Origin: an uncultured Tateyamaria sp.
GTDB taxonomy: Bacteria; Pseudomonadota; Alphaproteobacteria; Rhodobacterales; Rhodobacteraceae
Direction: 5' to 3'
DNA: 64,000 nt
NCBI RefSeq assembly: GCF_947487805.1
Contig: NZ_CANKXW010000010.1
Coordinates: 113,891 to 177,890 of the forward strand
Positions 16,635-25,042 of the stretch are shown here, in pieces. The notes under the pieces were generated by a model. It was not told the DNA's origin. It ran no database searches and was given only the letters and a program-made list of their open reading frames with translations. The translations under genes and the position numbers were made by a program. Positions within the stretch are counted from its first letter, which is position 1. Each line of letters begins with the position of its first letter.

Positions 16635-17090
16635 ATGACCGTAAAGATGATAACCACTGTCAAACTCAGGTCTTCGGCAACATGCCCCAGCCACTCGCGG
16701 GCCGATATCTCCGTGCGCGACCTGCACATGGCCATTGACGAGCCGACCGAGCGTGGCGGCACCAATGCAGGGCCAACGCCCACTGACACGGCGCTGGCCG
16801 CGCTGATCGGCTGCACCAATGTGATCGGGCACAAATGCGCCAAAAGCCTCGGCATCGACATCGGCCAGCTGAAGATCGACATCGCCTGCGATTTTGACCG
16901 TCGCGGCGTGACGCTGGCCCAAGAGATCGACGTGCCGTTCGTGTCCATCGTTCAAACCGTGACCGCCGATGGCCCGGCAAGCGCGGCCGAATTGCAGGCC
17001 GTCGCAACAGAAGTCGACAAATACTGCCCGCTGTCCAAGCTGTTTGTGGCGGCGGGAACCAACGTGGAAACCACGTGGAAGAAAGCCTGA
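16635..17090 (+). CDS. OsmC-family protein
   Basis: A 151-residue OsmC/Ohr-fold protein. The core helix with a conserved Cys (ALAALIGCTNVIGHKCAKSLG) and a second Cys near the end (EVDKYCPLSKLF) match the two redox cysteines of the family. OsmC proteins reduce organic hydroperoxides or act as thiol-dependent detoxifiers. Within this operon it may protect against reactive intermediates of catechol oxidation. It starts eight bases after the nitroreductase stop. Confidence 0.85.
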   Translation: MTVKMITTVKLRSSATCPSHSRADISVRDLHMAIDEPTERGGTNAGPTPTDTALAALIGCTNVIGHKCAKSLGIDIGQLKIDIACDFDRRGVTLAQEIDVPFVSIVQTVTADGPASAAELQAVATEVDKYCPLSKLFVAAGTNVETTWKKA

Positions 17091-17117
17091 AAACGGGCAA
17101 AACAAGGGAGGACTGAC

Positions 17118-18206
17118 ATGTTCAAACACTGGACGCGCCGCACCGTTGTGGGCGCACTTCTCGCGGTGACGGCGGGCTTGCCCGCGGCAGCCACCGAAAC
17201 CATCAAGGCGGTCGTCATCGACGGCTATCCGGCGCGCGCGCTCTGGGTCAAGGAGTTCACCAACTTCTTCATCCCCGAGGTCGACAAGCGCCTTGCCCAG
17301 TCCGGCAATTACAAGATGGACTGGCAGGAAAGCTATGGCGGCACCATCGTCAAACCCAAGGGTGTCCTCGAAGGGGTCAAGCTGGGTCTGGGTGACATCG
17401 GCATCGTCACGACGATCTTCCACAACTCGAAACTGCCCAGCCAGGCGATATCCGCCGTGACCCCGTTCGTGGCCGCCGATGCGCGCGCCGTGGCCAAGGC
17501 CGTGGACGAGATCGCCAAGGAATTCCCGACCATGCAGGCGGAGTTCGAAAAGCAGAACCAGGTCTATCTGGCCACCGGCGTTGTGCTCGACACCTATCAG
17601 GTGTTCTCCAAATCACCCGTAAACAGCCTCAAGGACATCGAGGGCGGCAAGGTTGCGGGCGCCGGCATGAACCTGCGCTATCTCGAAGGGATCGAGGGTG
17701 CGGCCGGTGTGCGTGGGGGTCTGACCGATTTCTACAACATGCTGCAAACCGGTCTGGTGGATCACGCCATGCTGTGGCCCGAAGCGGCCAAGACCTTCAA
17801 GATTGCCGAAGTGGCCCCCTACATGCTGCGCGCCGATCTGGGTGCGGTGAATTCCAAGACGATCACCGTGAACAAGCGGTACTGGGACAAGCTGCCGGAC
17901 GAGGTCAAGGGCGTGCTGCAAGAGGTGGCCGTGGCCTATCGTGATCACGTGGCGGGCATCGCAATGGACCGCGCCGAGGCGAGCCGTCAGGCCTATGTCG
18001 AGGCAGGCGGCACCATCGTTGAGATGGACCCGGCCGAGCGCGCGGCTTGGGCCGCAGCCATGCCCAACATTGCCGCCGAATGGTCCGCGAACCTGAATGC
18101 GGACGGTCAGCCGGGCACAGAGATGCTCAACGCCTATATGGGCAAGCTGCGCGCCGCCGGTTACGAGCCCATTCGTGACTGGGCCGCGGATTCCGTGACC
18201 AACTGA
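17118..18206 (+). CDS. TRAP transporter substrate-binding protein (DctP family)
   Basis: A 362-residue periplasmic binding protein. An RR-containing signal peptide (TRRTVVGALLAVTAGLPAAA) precedes the mature chain. Family features are the ligand-binding Arg region (GMNLRYLEG) and the helix LTDFYNMLQTGLVDHAMLWPE. It delivers a carboxylated substrate to the membrane permease encoded by the next two genes. A malonate TRAP system (MatPQM) with matAB is known in Sinorhizobium, so malonate is one candidate; an aromatic acid is another. GGGAGG at 17106-17111 supports the start. Confidence 0.88.
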   Translation: MFKHWTRRTVVGALLAVTAGLPAAATETIKAVVIDGYPARALWVKEFTNFFIPEVDKRLAQSGNYKMDWQESYGGTIVKPKGVLEGVKLGLGDIGIVTTIFHNSKLPSQAISAVTPFVAADARAVAKAVDEIAKEFPTMQAEFEKQNQVYLATGVVLDTYQVFSKSPVNSLKDIEGGKVAGAGMNLRYLEGIEGAAGVRGGLTDFYNMLQTGLVDHAMLWPEAAKTFKIAEVAPYMLRADLGAVNSKTITVNKRYWDKLPDEVKGVLQEVAVAYRDHVAGIAMDRAEASRQAYVEAGGTIVEMDPAERAAWAAAMPNIAAEWSANLNADGQPGTEMLNAYMGKLRAAGYEPIRDWAADSVTN

Positions 18207-18217
18207 TCCGGGCCGTC

Positions 18218-18739
18218 ATGCACGCTTTGACCAAAATTGCCGGCGGCATCGCCATGGCGGCCAATGCCGCCGGCACCTTTGTGGTCATCGCCCTGATTGC
18301 GGTGGTCAACTACGACATCGTCGCGCGCGGCCTGTTCAACAAACCCTTTCTGGGTGCGGTTGAGGTGGTCCAGTTCTCGATGGTGTTGATCGTCTTTCTC
18401 CAACTGCCGGACGTGATCCGCGTGGGGCGCCTGACCCGGTCGGACGGGTTCCTCAGCCTGATGACGCAAAAGGCGCCGCCCACGGGTCGCTTCATGCGCC
18501 GCACCATCGACCTGGTGAGCGCGGTGTTCATGATCCTTGTGGCCATCGCCATCTGGCCCGAATTCCTCGAGATGTGGGAAACAGGCGACTTTTTTGGCGT
18601 GCCGGGCGTGTTCACCGCGCCGTGGTGGCCGGTCAAGCTGGTGATCTTTCTCAGCGCCTGCCTCTGCGCGCTGCACTTCGTCTTGCACATCTTCACCTCA
18701 AACGGCGATGACGCCGCATCCCAGGACAGCAGCGCATGA
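18218..18739 (+). CDS. TRAP transporter small permease (DctQ family)
   Basis: A 173-residue membrane protein with four hydrophobic segments: FVVIALIAVVNYDIVARG, VVQFSMVLIVFLQL, LVSAVFMILVAIAIW, and LVIFLSACLCALHFVLH. This is the standard size and topology of DctQ subunits, which support the large permease. It sits between dctP and dctM genes and overlaps the latter by four bases (ATGA). Confidence 0.88.
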   Translation: MHALTKIAGGIAMAANAAGTFVVIALIAVVNYDIVARGLFNKPFLGAVEVVQFSMVLIVFLQLPDVIRVGRLTRSDGFLSLMTQKAPPTGRFMRRTIDLVSAVFMILVAIAIWPEFLEMWETGDFFGVPGVFTAPWWPVKLVIFLSACLCALHFVLHIFTSNGDDAASQDSSA

Positions 18740-20043
18740 ATTCCATCGACATCGGGATGGTGTCCATCATCGCCATCATCGTCCTGATCTATCTGGGCGT
18801 CTACATTCCCATCGCGCTCGGCGTCGTCAGCTTTGTCGCCATCTGGGTGATGCGCGACAGCTATGACCTGTCCTTTGCGCTCTTGAAGATCGCGATCGGC
18901 GACAGCGCGATGGAATACACCTTTGCCACCATCCCGCTTTTTACCTTCATGGGGCTGATCGTGTCCAAGGCGGGGCTGGGCGCGGACATCTACAGCGTGA
19001 TGAACCAGGGATTCCGCCGCATCACCGGGGGCATCGGCATGGCCACGGTTGGTGCAAATGCCGTCTTTGCCGCCGTGACCGGATCGTCCATCGCCTCGGC
19101 CTCCGTCTTTTCCAAGATGTCGGTGCCGGAGATGCTCAAGCATGACTACAACCCGCGCTTTGCCGTGGGCGTGGTGGCGGGCAGTTCGGTGCTGGGCATG
19201 ATCATCCCACCTTCGGCGATGCTGATCATCTACTCCTTTGTGGCCGAACAGTCGGTGGGCGAGATGTTTCTGGCCGGTGTCGTGCCGGGCCTGCTGCTGG
19301 CGGCGGCCTATGTGGCGGCGATCTGGTTCATGGGCCGGTTCACGCCCGGTTTTGTCGGCGGCACTCTGGTCGAGGACACCGACCTGATGCCCTGGTCCGA
19401 AATCGCCATCAAGACCCTGCCGATCCTTGCGCTGATCGTGGTGGTGCTGGGCGGCATCTACACCGGCTGGACCACCCCGGTCGAAGCGGGGGCGGCAGGC
19501 TCACTCCTTGGCATCGTGATCGCCGGCTTGCGCGGGCGGATCAACCTGCGCACGTTCTGGGACACGGTTATCGAGACCGGCCACATCACAGCCGCGATCC
19601 TGTTCCTGATCACGGCGGCATCGATGTATGCGCGCATGCTGGGCATCGCGGGCCTGCCCAATGAGCTCCAGACGATCCTCGCCGAGAACGATTTCAGCTT
19701 TTTCTGGATCATGTTCCTGCTTGTGGTGCTGATGCTGTTTCTGGGCACGATCCTCGACACCGCATCAATCATCCTGATCGTTGTGCCGCTGTTCCTGCCG
19801 CTGATCGATTCCATGGGCCTCAGCCTCGTGTGGTTCGGCATCGTCGCTGTGGTGGCCGCCGAAATCGGGTTGCTGACGCCGCCTCTGGGCTTGAGTTGTT
19901 TCGTGATCAAGGCCACGCTGGATGACGACAGGATCGCCCTCAAGGACGTGTTCCTGGGTGCTTTGCCATTTGCCGGGGTGATGCTGATCGTTCTGATCAT
20001 CCTGATCTGTTTCCCCAGCCTCAGTCTGGCGATTTTGGGATAA
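18736..20043 (+). CDS. TRAP transporter large permease (DctM family)
   Basis: A 435-residue polytopic membrane protein with about twelve hydrophobic segments. DctM hallmarks are visible: IPLFTFMGLIVSKAGLG, VTGSSIASASVFSKMSVPEM, GSSVLGMIIPPSAMLIIYSF and LLTPPLGLSCFVIKATL. It is the sodium-driven translocation subunit that accepts substrate from the binding protein. It is translationally coupled to the small permease. Confidence 0.92.
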   Translation: MNSIDIGMVSIIAIIVLIYLGVYIPIALGVVSFVAIWVMRDSYDLSFALLKIAIGDSAMEYTFATIPLFTFMGLIVSKAGLGADIYSVMNQGFRRITGGIGMATVGANAVFAAVTGSSIASASVFSKMSVPEMLKHDYNPRFAVGVVAGSSVLGMIIPPSAMLIIYSFVAEQSVGEMFLAGVVPGLLLAAAYVAAIWFMGRFTPGFVGGTLVEDTDLMPWSEIAIKTLPILALIVVVLGGIYTGWTTPVEAGAAGSLLGIVIAGLRGRINLRTFWDTVIETGHITAAILFLITAASMYARMLGIAGLPNELQTILAENDFSFFWIMFLLVVLMLFLGTILDTASIILIVVPLFLPLIDSMGLSLVWFGIVAVVAAEIGLLTPPLGLSCFVIKATLDDDRIALKDVFLGALPFAGVMLIVLIILICFPSLSLAILG

Positions 20044-20056
20044 AGAGGAGACCGCC

Positions 20057-20926
20057 ATGCGCGACGTGACCAAAGACAATATCACCGATGTTTTCATGGG
20101 ATATCTGGGCGCCGACACGGACCCGCGCCTGCGCGAGGTGATGGGCAGCCTGGTCAAGCACCTGCACAATTTCGCCCGCGAGGTGAACCTGACCCATGCC
20201 GAGTGGAACACCGGCATCGCCTTTCTGGAAAGGGCAGGCGAGATTTCGGACGCCGAGCGGCACGAATTTGTGCTGCTGTCGGACGTGCTTGGCATGTCGA
20301 GCCTTGTGGACATGATCAACTCAACGCCCGAGGGCACATCGTCTTCCGTGCTTGGGCCGTTCCACATCACCGGCTCGCCGGATCTGCCGGTGGGGGCGGA
20401 CATGCGGCGCGACTATGATGACACGCTGCTGCTGGTCGAGGGCACCGTGCGCGATCCCGATGGCAACCCCATCGAGGGCGCAACGCTGGACATTTGGCAG
20501 ACCGCGCCCAACGGCCTCTATTCCAGCCAGGATCCGGATCAGGACACCTATTCCTTCCACGGGCTGCAACAGGTCGGCGCGGATGGGCGCTATGGGTTCA
20601 CCACTGTGCGGCCCGTCGAATACACGGTGCCCTCGGACGGGCCTGTGGGCGACATCCTGCGCGCCTGCGGGCGGCATCCATGGCGGCCCTCGCACCTGCA
20701 TTTCATTGTCGAGGCCGAAGGCTTCCGCCCGCTGGTCACCGAGGTCTTTCCCGAAGATGACCCGTACCTCGATCAGGACACCGTCTTTGGGGTGCGCGAG
20801 GATCTTGTCATGCGCTACAAGACCCTGGGCCCCGAGACGTTCCCGGCCCAGGGCTTTGCGCTGTCCGGCAAGGTGACCGAAGACTATCTGAAGGTCGATT
20901 TCGACCTGACGCTGGTGCGCGCCTAA
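20057..20926 (+). CDS. Intradiol ring-cleavage dioxygenase (hydroxyquinol 1,2-dioxygenase-like)
   Basis: A 289-residue non-heme Fe(III) dioxygenase. The N-terminal helical dimerisation domain (REVMGSLVKHLHNFAREVNL, then FVLLSDVLGMSSLVDMIN) precedes the beta-sandwich. Iron ligands are the Tyr in ApngLYSSQD, the Tyr in TVRPVEYTVPSDGPVGDIL, and two His in HPWRPSHLHFIV. The motifs are closest to hydroxyquinol/chlorocatechol 1,2-dioxygenases, which open the ring between the hydroxyls, giving maleylacetate from hydroxyquinol. No maleylacetate reductase is present in the window. AGAGGAG precedes the start, and its end overlaps the convergent GntR gene by four bases. Confidence 0.88.
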   Translation: MRDVTKDNITDVFMGYLGADTDPRLREVMGSLVKHLHNFAREVNLTHAEWNTGIAFLERAGEISDAERHEFVLLSDVLGMSSLVDMINSTPEGTSSSVLGPFHITGSPDLPVGADMRRDYDDTLLLVEGTVRDPDGNPIEGATLDIWQTAPNGLYSSQDPDQDTYSFHGLQQVGADGRYGFTTVRPVEYTVPSDGPVGDILRACGRHPWRPSHLHFIVEAEGFRPLVTEVFPEDDPYLDQDTVFGVREDLVMRYKTLGPETFPAQGFALSGKVTEDYLKVDFDLTLVRA

Positions 20927-21603
20927 CCCAGAGCGCCGTCGCCCAGCAGACCGGCCAGAAAATCACCCGTCATGCGGTAATGGCGCAGCAGGCTGGCGCT
21001 TGCGCCATCCGCATCGCGGGCGATGGCGGTGGACATGATCAGGCTGTGCTCCTCGCTCACATCGCGCTTTTGATAGTCCAGCGCGCTGCCTGCGAGGTAC
21101 CGGTAGCGGATATTCAGATCATAAAGCTGCGAACAGAACTTGAGCAAAATGGGCGAGGGCGCATTGGCCAGCAGCGTCATGTGAAACGCCTTGTGCAAAA
21201 CCTCGAAATCCGCCTTTTTGTCGGCCTTGGCGCGCTGCATGCGGTGGTGGGCGAGCACAATGGCTTCTTCCCACTGCTGGTCGGCATGGGCGATGCTTTC
21301 ACGCAAAGCGAGGTCTTCGAGTGTGCAGCGCAGCGTCAGGATCTCGGTAAAGTTCGACGCGCTGATCTCGGCGGCGCGAAACCCGCGTTGGTCGATCCGC
21401 TCCACGAGATTGTCCGAGGTCAGAAGGCTCAGCGCCTCGCGGATGGGCGACGCTCCGGTCGACAGCCGCGCCCGCAACGTGTCGATCTTGAGCTTTTCCC
21501 CGGGGCGCAGATCTCCCGTCACGATCATCTCGCGCAGCCTGTGATAGGCCTTGTGCGTGGCAGAACCGTCACGCCCTGAGATTTCTGTTTCGATGGCTGT
21601 CAT
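20923..21603 (-). CDS. GntR-family transcriptional regulator (FCD type)
   Basis: A 226-residue FadR-subfamily regulator. The N-terminal winged HTH (AYHRLREMIVTGDLRPGEKL, then GASPIREALSLLTSDNLVE) is followed by an all-helical FCD ligand domain with the metal-binding pattern (LHKAFHMTLL, EEHSLIM). It is convergent with the rightward operon. GntR regulators control malonate operons in rhizobia (MatR), and the palindrome at 15025-15040 has a related half-site just upstream of this gene, so control of both operons plus itself is likely. Confidence 0.88.
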   Translation of the reverse strand: MTAIETEISGRDGSATHKAYHRLREMIVTGDLRPGEKLKIDTLRARLSTGASPIREALSLLTSDNLVERIDQRGFRAAEISASNFTEILTLRCTLEDLALRESIAHADQQWEEAIVLAHHRMQRAKADKKADFEVLHKAFHMTLLANAPSPILLKFCSQLYDLNIRYRYLAGSALDYQKRDVSEEHSLIMSTAIARDADGASASLLRHYRMTGDFLAGLLGDGALG

Positions 21604-21931
21604 GGTATGTTCAGATTATCGATTTTTTTAAGTCTTTCAACAGATTTGGACGGAGTTTTGCCAAGCGATGGAGAGTGGTGCAGCGAGCAGTGACGAAAGG
21701 TACAGTGCCGCCGCCATCATACCTTTTCAGGGCGCGATTCCGCCCTGTGGATAAAAAAATATACGTTTAAAAGCAGTAATTTAATGAGGTAAAATAAAGT
21801 AATGGTTCATTGCTTGAGCGTGCTCAGTGAAGCAAGTGATCCAATGATTTGCAGCCTATTCATATGTAGCATGATAAAGTGACGGTAAATCTCTGACGTA
21901 AAAGGACTTTTCTGCCAAATCGCCCGCAAGG
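21604..21931. other. AT-rich intergenic region between GntR and znuB
   Basis: No gene is supported here. The left part carries the GntR promoter and a half-operator (ATCGATTTTTTT at 21619-21630). CAGGGCG/CGCCCTG at 21728-21747 is a small inverted repeat. TTGCTT at 21811-21816 and AAGCAA further right frame a weak hairpin that could end znuB transcription. The centre (21755-21800) is strongly AT-rich. Confidence 0.5.
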
Positions 21932-22726
21932 TCATCCGGTCCTGCCGAATCTGCCGAAAACAGCGCCAACAACGAACAGTCCTGTCGCTGTACACACGAT
22001 GGTCGGTCCTGTTGGCGTGTCGAGTTCAAAGGCGAGGCCAAGACCACCCAAGGTGGACAGAACGCCAACGCAGGCCGTCAGGATCGCCATTGCTTCGGGC
22101 GTGCGCGCAAGGGGGCGCGCGGCTGCGGGCGGGATCACCAGTAGCGCCCCGATCAGCAAAGCCCCCACGGCCTTGATCGCCACCGCTACCGTCAACGCCA
22201 GCGCGACCGTCAACACCAGCTGTTCGACCCGGGCGGAAATCCCGCTGGCCTGGGCCAGGTCGGGGTTGAGCGTTGTTGTCAGAAGACGCTGCCACCGCCA
22301 GAGCATCAGGCCGATCACGACAGCCGCGCCGGTCCATATGATGGCCAGATCGGTCTTGCTGACCGCAAGTATGTCTCCAAAGAGATAACCCATCAGATCA
22401 ACCCGTACCCCGGACAGAAATGACACACTGACAAGGCCAAAGGCGAGTGCTGCGTGGGCCAGCACGCCCAGCAGCGTGTCCTCGGCCAACCCGCGCCCCG
22501 ACAGGCCCATGACGAGAAATGCCATGATCAGCGCCGTTGCCAGCACGCCAAGGATGATGGGGCCCTGGAACGCCAGCGACAGCGCCACGCCCAACAGGGC
22601 TGCATGGGCCGTGGCATCTCCGAAATAGGCCATGCGCCGCCACACAACGAAACACCCCAACGGTGCCGCAGCAAGCGCGGTCCCCACGCCGGCCAACCCG
22701 GCGCGCACCAAAAAATCGTCAAGCAT
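21932..22726 (-). CDS. znuB: Zinc ABC transporter permease
   Basis: A 264-residue ABC-3 family permease with about eight membrane segments (LGCFVVWRRMAYFGDATAHA, ILGVLATALIMAFLVMGL, LIGALLVIPPAAARPLA). It is the ZnuB subunit moving Zn(II) across the inner membrane. Start ATG 22724-22726 lies inside the end of znuC (eight-base overlap); an ATG six bases upstream is possible. The partners are the ATPase and binding protein encoded alongside. Confidence 0.93.
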   Translation of the reverse strand: MLDDFLVRAGLAGVGTALAAAPLGCFVVWRRMAYFGDATAHAALLGVALSLAFQGPIILGVLATALIMAFLVMGLSGRGLAEDTLLGVLAHAALAFGLVSVSFLSGVRVDLMGYLFGDILAVSKTDLAIIWTGAAVVIGLMLWRWQRLLTTTLNPDLAQASGISARVEQLVLTVALALTVAVAIKAVGALLIGALLVIPPAAARPLARTPEAMAILTACVGVLSTLGGLGLAFELDTPTGPTIVCTATGLFVVGAVFGRFGRTG

Positions 22727-23447
22727 GGTCATGGTCGTGATGATGGTCGTGGTCATGGTCGTGGCGATAGATGGCAAAGGCCCCTTGCGTGCCGCTGCCA
22801 AACAGCGCGCGGTATTCAGGCGCATCCTGCACCACATCCGGCGTGCCTTCGCAGCAGACATGCCCATTCAGGCACAGCACCCGGTCAGACGCGGCCATCA
22901 CGACGTGCAGATCGTGGCTGACCATCAGCACGGCACAGCCCAACTGGCTGCGCACATCCGCGATCTGGCGGTAAAACGCCGCGGCACCGGGCTGGTCCAG
23001 CCCCTGCGTTGCCTCGTCGAGGATCAGGATGTCCGGCCCCATCAGTAGCGCGCGCGCCAGCAGAACGCGCTGGAACTGGCCCCCGGACAGGGCGCGCATC
23101 TGGGTGTTGCCCAGATCCGGCACGCCCGCCTCGTCCAGCGCCCGCGCGATGGCATCCGCCCCGTGGCGGTGCGGCAGGCACAGAAACCGCCGCACGGGCA
23201 GGGGCAGCAGCCCATCCATGTGCAGCGACTGTGGCACATAGCCGATCCGCAGGCCGCGCAGGCGCTCAACCTGACCGCTTTGCGGCGTCAACGCGCCAAT
23301 CAACCCTTTAACCAGAGTGGATTTTCCCGACCCGTTTGGCCCGACCAGCGTGACGATCTCTCCGCGGTCGATATGCATGTTCACGTTGCGCATGACCGTC
23401 TTGCCAGCCTGTTGCAGGGTCAGGTCCGTGGCGGTGATCAGGCGCAT
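22719..23447 (-). CDS. znuC: Zinc ABC transporter ATP-binding protein
   Basis: A 242-residue ABC ATPase with Walker A GPNGSGKSTL, signature LSGGQ, Walker B ILILDEAT and the switch His in VSHDLH. The start ATG 23445-23447 matches the family's usual start. The C-terminus ends in a run of His and Asp (HDHDHDHHHDHDHA), a metal-binding tail typical of ZnuC. The gene overlaps zur by ten bases, so zur-znuC-znuB form one leftward operon. Confidence 0.95.
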   Translation of the reverse strand: MRLITATDLTLQQAGKTVMRNVNMHIDRGEIVTLVGPNGSGKSTLVKGLIGALTPQSGQVERLRGLRIGYVPQSLHMDGLLPLPVRRFLCLPHRHGADAIARALDEAGVPDLGNTQMRALSGGQFQRVLLARALLMGPDILILDEATQGLDQPGAAAFYRQIADVRSQLGCAVLMVSHDLHVVMAASDRVLCLNGHVCCEGTPDVVQDAPEYRALFGSGTQGAFAIYRHDHDHDHHHDHDHA

Positions 23448-23920
23448 GGCTGGTCCTGACAGTTCGGGCAAACGCCCAACGCCTCGATCACGGTGCGGTT
23501 GATCCGAAACCCGACGGCGCGCGCCGTTTCACCCAACCGGCCCTGCGTGGCCTGCGTCTCGGCCTCGGCCACGGATTTGCATTCGGTGCAGATCAGGAAC
23601 GCGGGGCTGTGATCGGCGCCCAGGTGCGCGCAGGCGATATAGGCATTCAGCCCTTCAATCTTGTGCGCAAATCCCGCCTTGGTCAGAAAGTCGAGCGCGC
23701 GGTAGGCCACGGGCGGGGCCGTGCCCAACCCGTCCTTGGCCAGCTCCGCCAGCAGATCGTACGCCCCCAGCGCGCGATGCTCTGCCAGCAGGATCTCAAG
23801 CGCGCGGCGGCGGATTGGCGTGAACTTCAGCCCATGTGCCGCGCAATACGCTTCGGCGCGGTGCAGCGTCGTGCTGATGCAATGCGCGTGGTCATGTGCA
23901 TGAAACCCAAAGGCGGTCAT
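23438..23920 (-). CDS. zur: Zinc uptake regulator Zur (Fur family)
   Basis: A 160-residue Fur-family repressor. The winged helix contains FTPIRRRALEILLAEHRALG and PPVAYRALDFLTKAGFAH. The structural zinc site is formed by two CxxC pairs, CTEC and CPNC. The N-terminus is His-rich (HAHDHAHC). With zinc bound it should shut off both znuA and the zur-znuCB operon through boxes in the shared promoter. Confidence 0.93.
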   Translation of the reverse strand: MTAFGFHAHDHAHCISTTLHRAEAYCAAHGLKFTPIRRRALEILLAEHRALGAYDLLAELAKDGLGTAPPVAYRALDFLTKAGFAHKIEGLNAYIACAHLGADHSPAFLICTECKSVAEAETQATQGRLGETARAVGFRINRTVIEALGVCPNCQDQPCA

Positions 23921-23940
23921 GGTTGCTCCTCTTTTGGACT

Positions 23941-23994
23941 TGTTATGTTATAGCATTGCGGTTAGCAAGTGACCTGAAGTGTTATGATATAACA
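23941..23994. promoter_or_regulatory. Two Zur boxes in the zur/znuA divergent promoter
   Basis: Two AT-rich dyads occur in the 87-base gap: TGTTATGTTATAGCA at 23941-23955 and TGTTATGATATAACA at 23980-23994. Both match the alphaproteobacterial Zur-box pattern (TGTTATA-like inverted arms). One sits near each divergent gene, so both promoters can be repressed. Confidence 0.75.
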
Positions 23995-24007
23995 AAAAGG
24001 AGTCGGC

Positions 24008-25033
24008 ATGCGTACGGCTATGGTTACATTCGTTTTCACGGTGGGCGCTGCTGTCGCCGAGGTGCCGCGTGTTGCGGTCGATATCGCACCGGTCCATTCC
24101 ATCGTTGCGGCGGTGATGCAGGGGGTCGCGACGCCGGACCTGATTGTGCCGCCGGGCGCGTCACCGCACGGCTACAGCTTGCGCCCGTCTGAGGCGCGCG
24201 CCCTGCAAAGTTCTGATATCGTGGTCTGGATGGGTCCGGCACTGGCGCCGTGGATGGATGGTCCGATTGACGCATTGGCCGGAGACGCCCGGGTGATCAC
24301 TCTGCTGGATCACCCACGCACCGAGGTGCTGGAGATCAGGGAAGGCGCGGGATTTGAAGCGCATGATCACGACCACGGGGGTGATGACGGGCATGACGAC
24401 CATGACACGCACGCGCATGACAATCACGCGGACGAGCATGAGGACCATGGACAAGACGAGCATGGGCACGATGATGATGCACATGACGACCACGCCAAAG
24501 AAGACAAGGCCGCGCACGGGCATGAGGGAACATTGGACCCGCATGCCTGGCTGTCACCTGAAAACGCGATGGCGTGGGCGGATCTGGTTGCCATTGCGCT
24601 GACGCAGGCGGATGCTGAAAATGGCGCGATTTATGCTGCCAATGCGGATAATTTCAAATCCGAGATCAAAGGGTTGCAGGGCGAAATTGAACAAATGCTT
24701 TCGCCTGTGCGCGGCAAACCCTTCATCGTTTTCCACGATGCCTATCACTATTTCGAACATCATTTCGATATCGAAGCATCCGGAGCGCTGTCCGACACGG
24801 ATGCTGCGGCCCCCAGTCCGGCCCGCGTCGCCGAAGTGCGGACGCTGGTGAACGATACGGGCGCGGTGTGTGCGCTGACCGAGCCGCAATTCAACCCGGC
24901 TATTCTGGATGCGGTCGGTATCGCCAACCGGGGTGAGCTTGACCCGATCGGCAGCACGCTCGAACCGGGGCCCATGCTCTATGAAACCCTGATGCGAAAT
25001 CTATCAGCGTCGCTGCTCAATTGTCTGAAATAG
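24008..25033 (+). CDS. znuA: Zinc ABC transporter substrate-binding protein
   Basis: A 341-residue cluster A-I metal-binding protein with a short signal peptide. Zinc ligands expected are His in PVHSIVAAVM, His in SPHGYSLRPSEA, His in HAWLSPENA and a Glu/Asp near the C-terminus. A long insert (residues ~117-175) is almost entirely His, Asp, Glu and Gly, the charged mobile loop that marks ZnuA rather than manganese-binding homologues. It scavenges periplasmic zinc for ZnuBC. AAGGAG precedes the start, and a Zur box lies just upstream. Confidence 0.95.
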   Translation: MRTAMVTFVFTVGAAVAEVPRVAVDIAPVHSIVAAVMQGVATPDLIVPPGASPHGYSLRPSEARALQSSDIVVWMGPALAPWMDGPIDALAGDARVITLLDHPRTEVLEIREGAGFEAHDHDHGGDDGHDDHDTHAHDNHADEHEDHGQDEHGHDDDAHDDHAKEDKAAHGHEGTLDPHAWLSPENAMAWADLVAIALTQADAENGAIYAANADNFKSEIKGLQGEIEQMLSPVRGKPFIVFHDAYHYFEHHFDIEASGALSDTDAAAPSPARVAEVRTLVNDTGAVCALTEPQFNPAILDAVGIANRGELDPIGSTLEPGPMLYETLMRNLSASLLNCLK

Positions 25034-25042
25034 AACGTTAAA

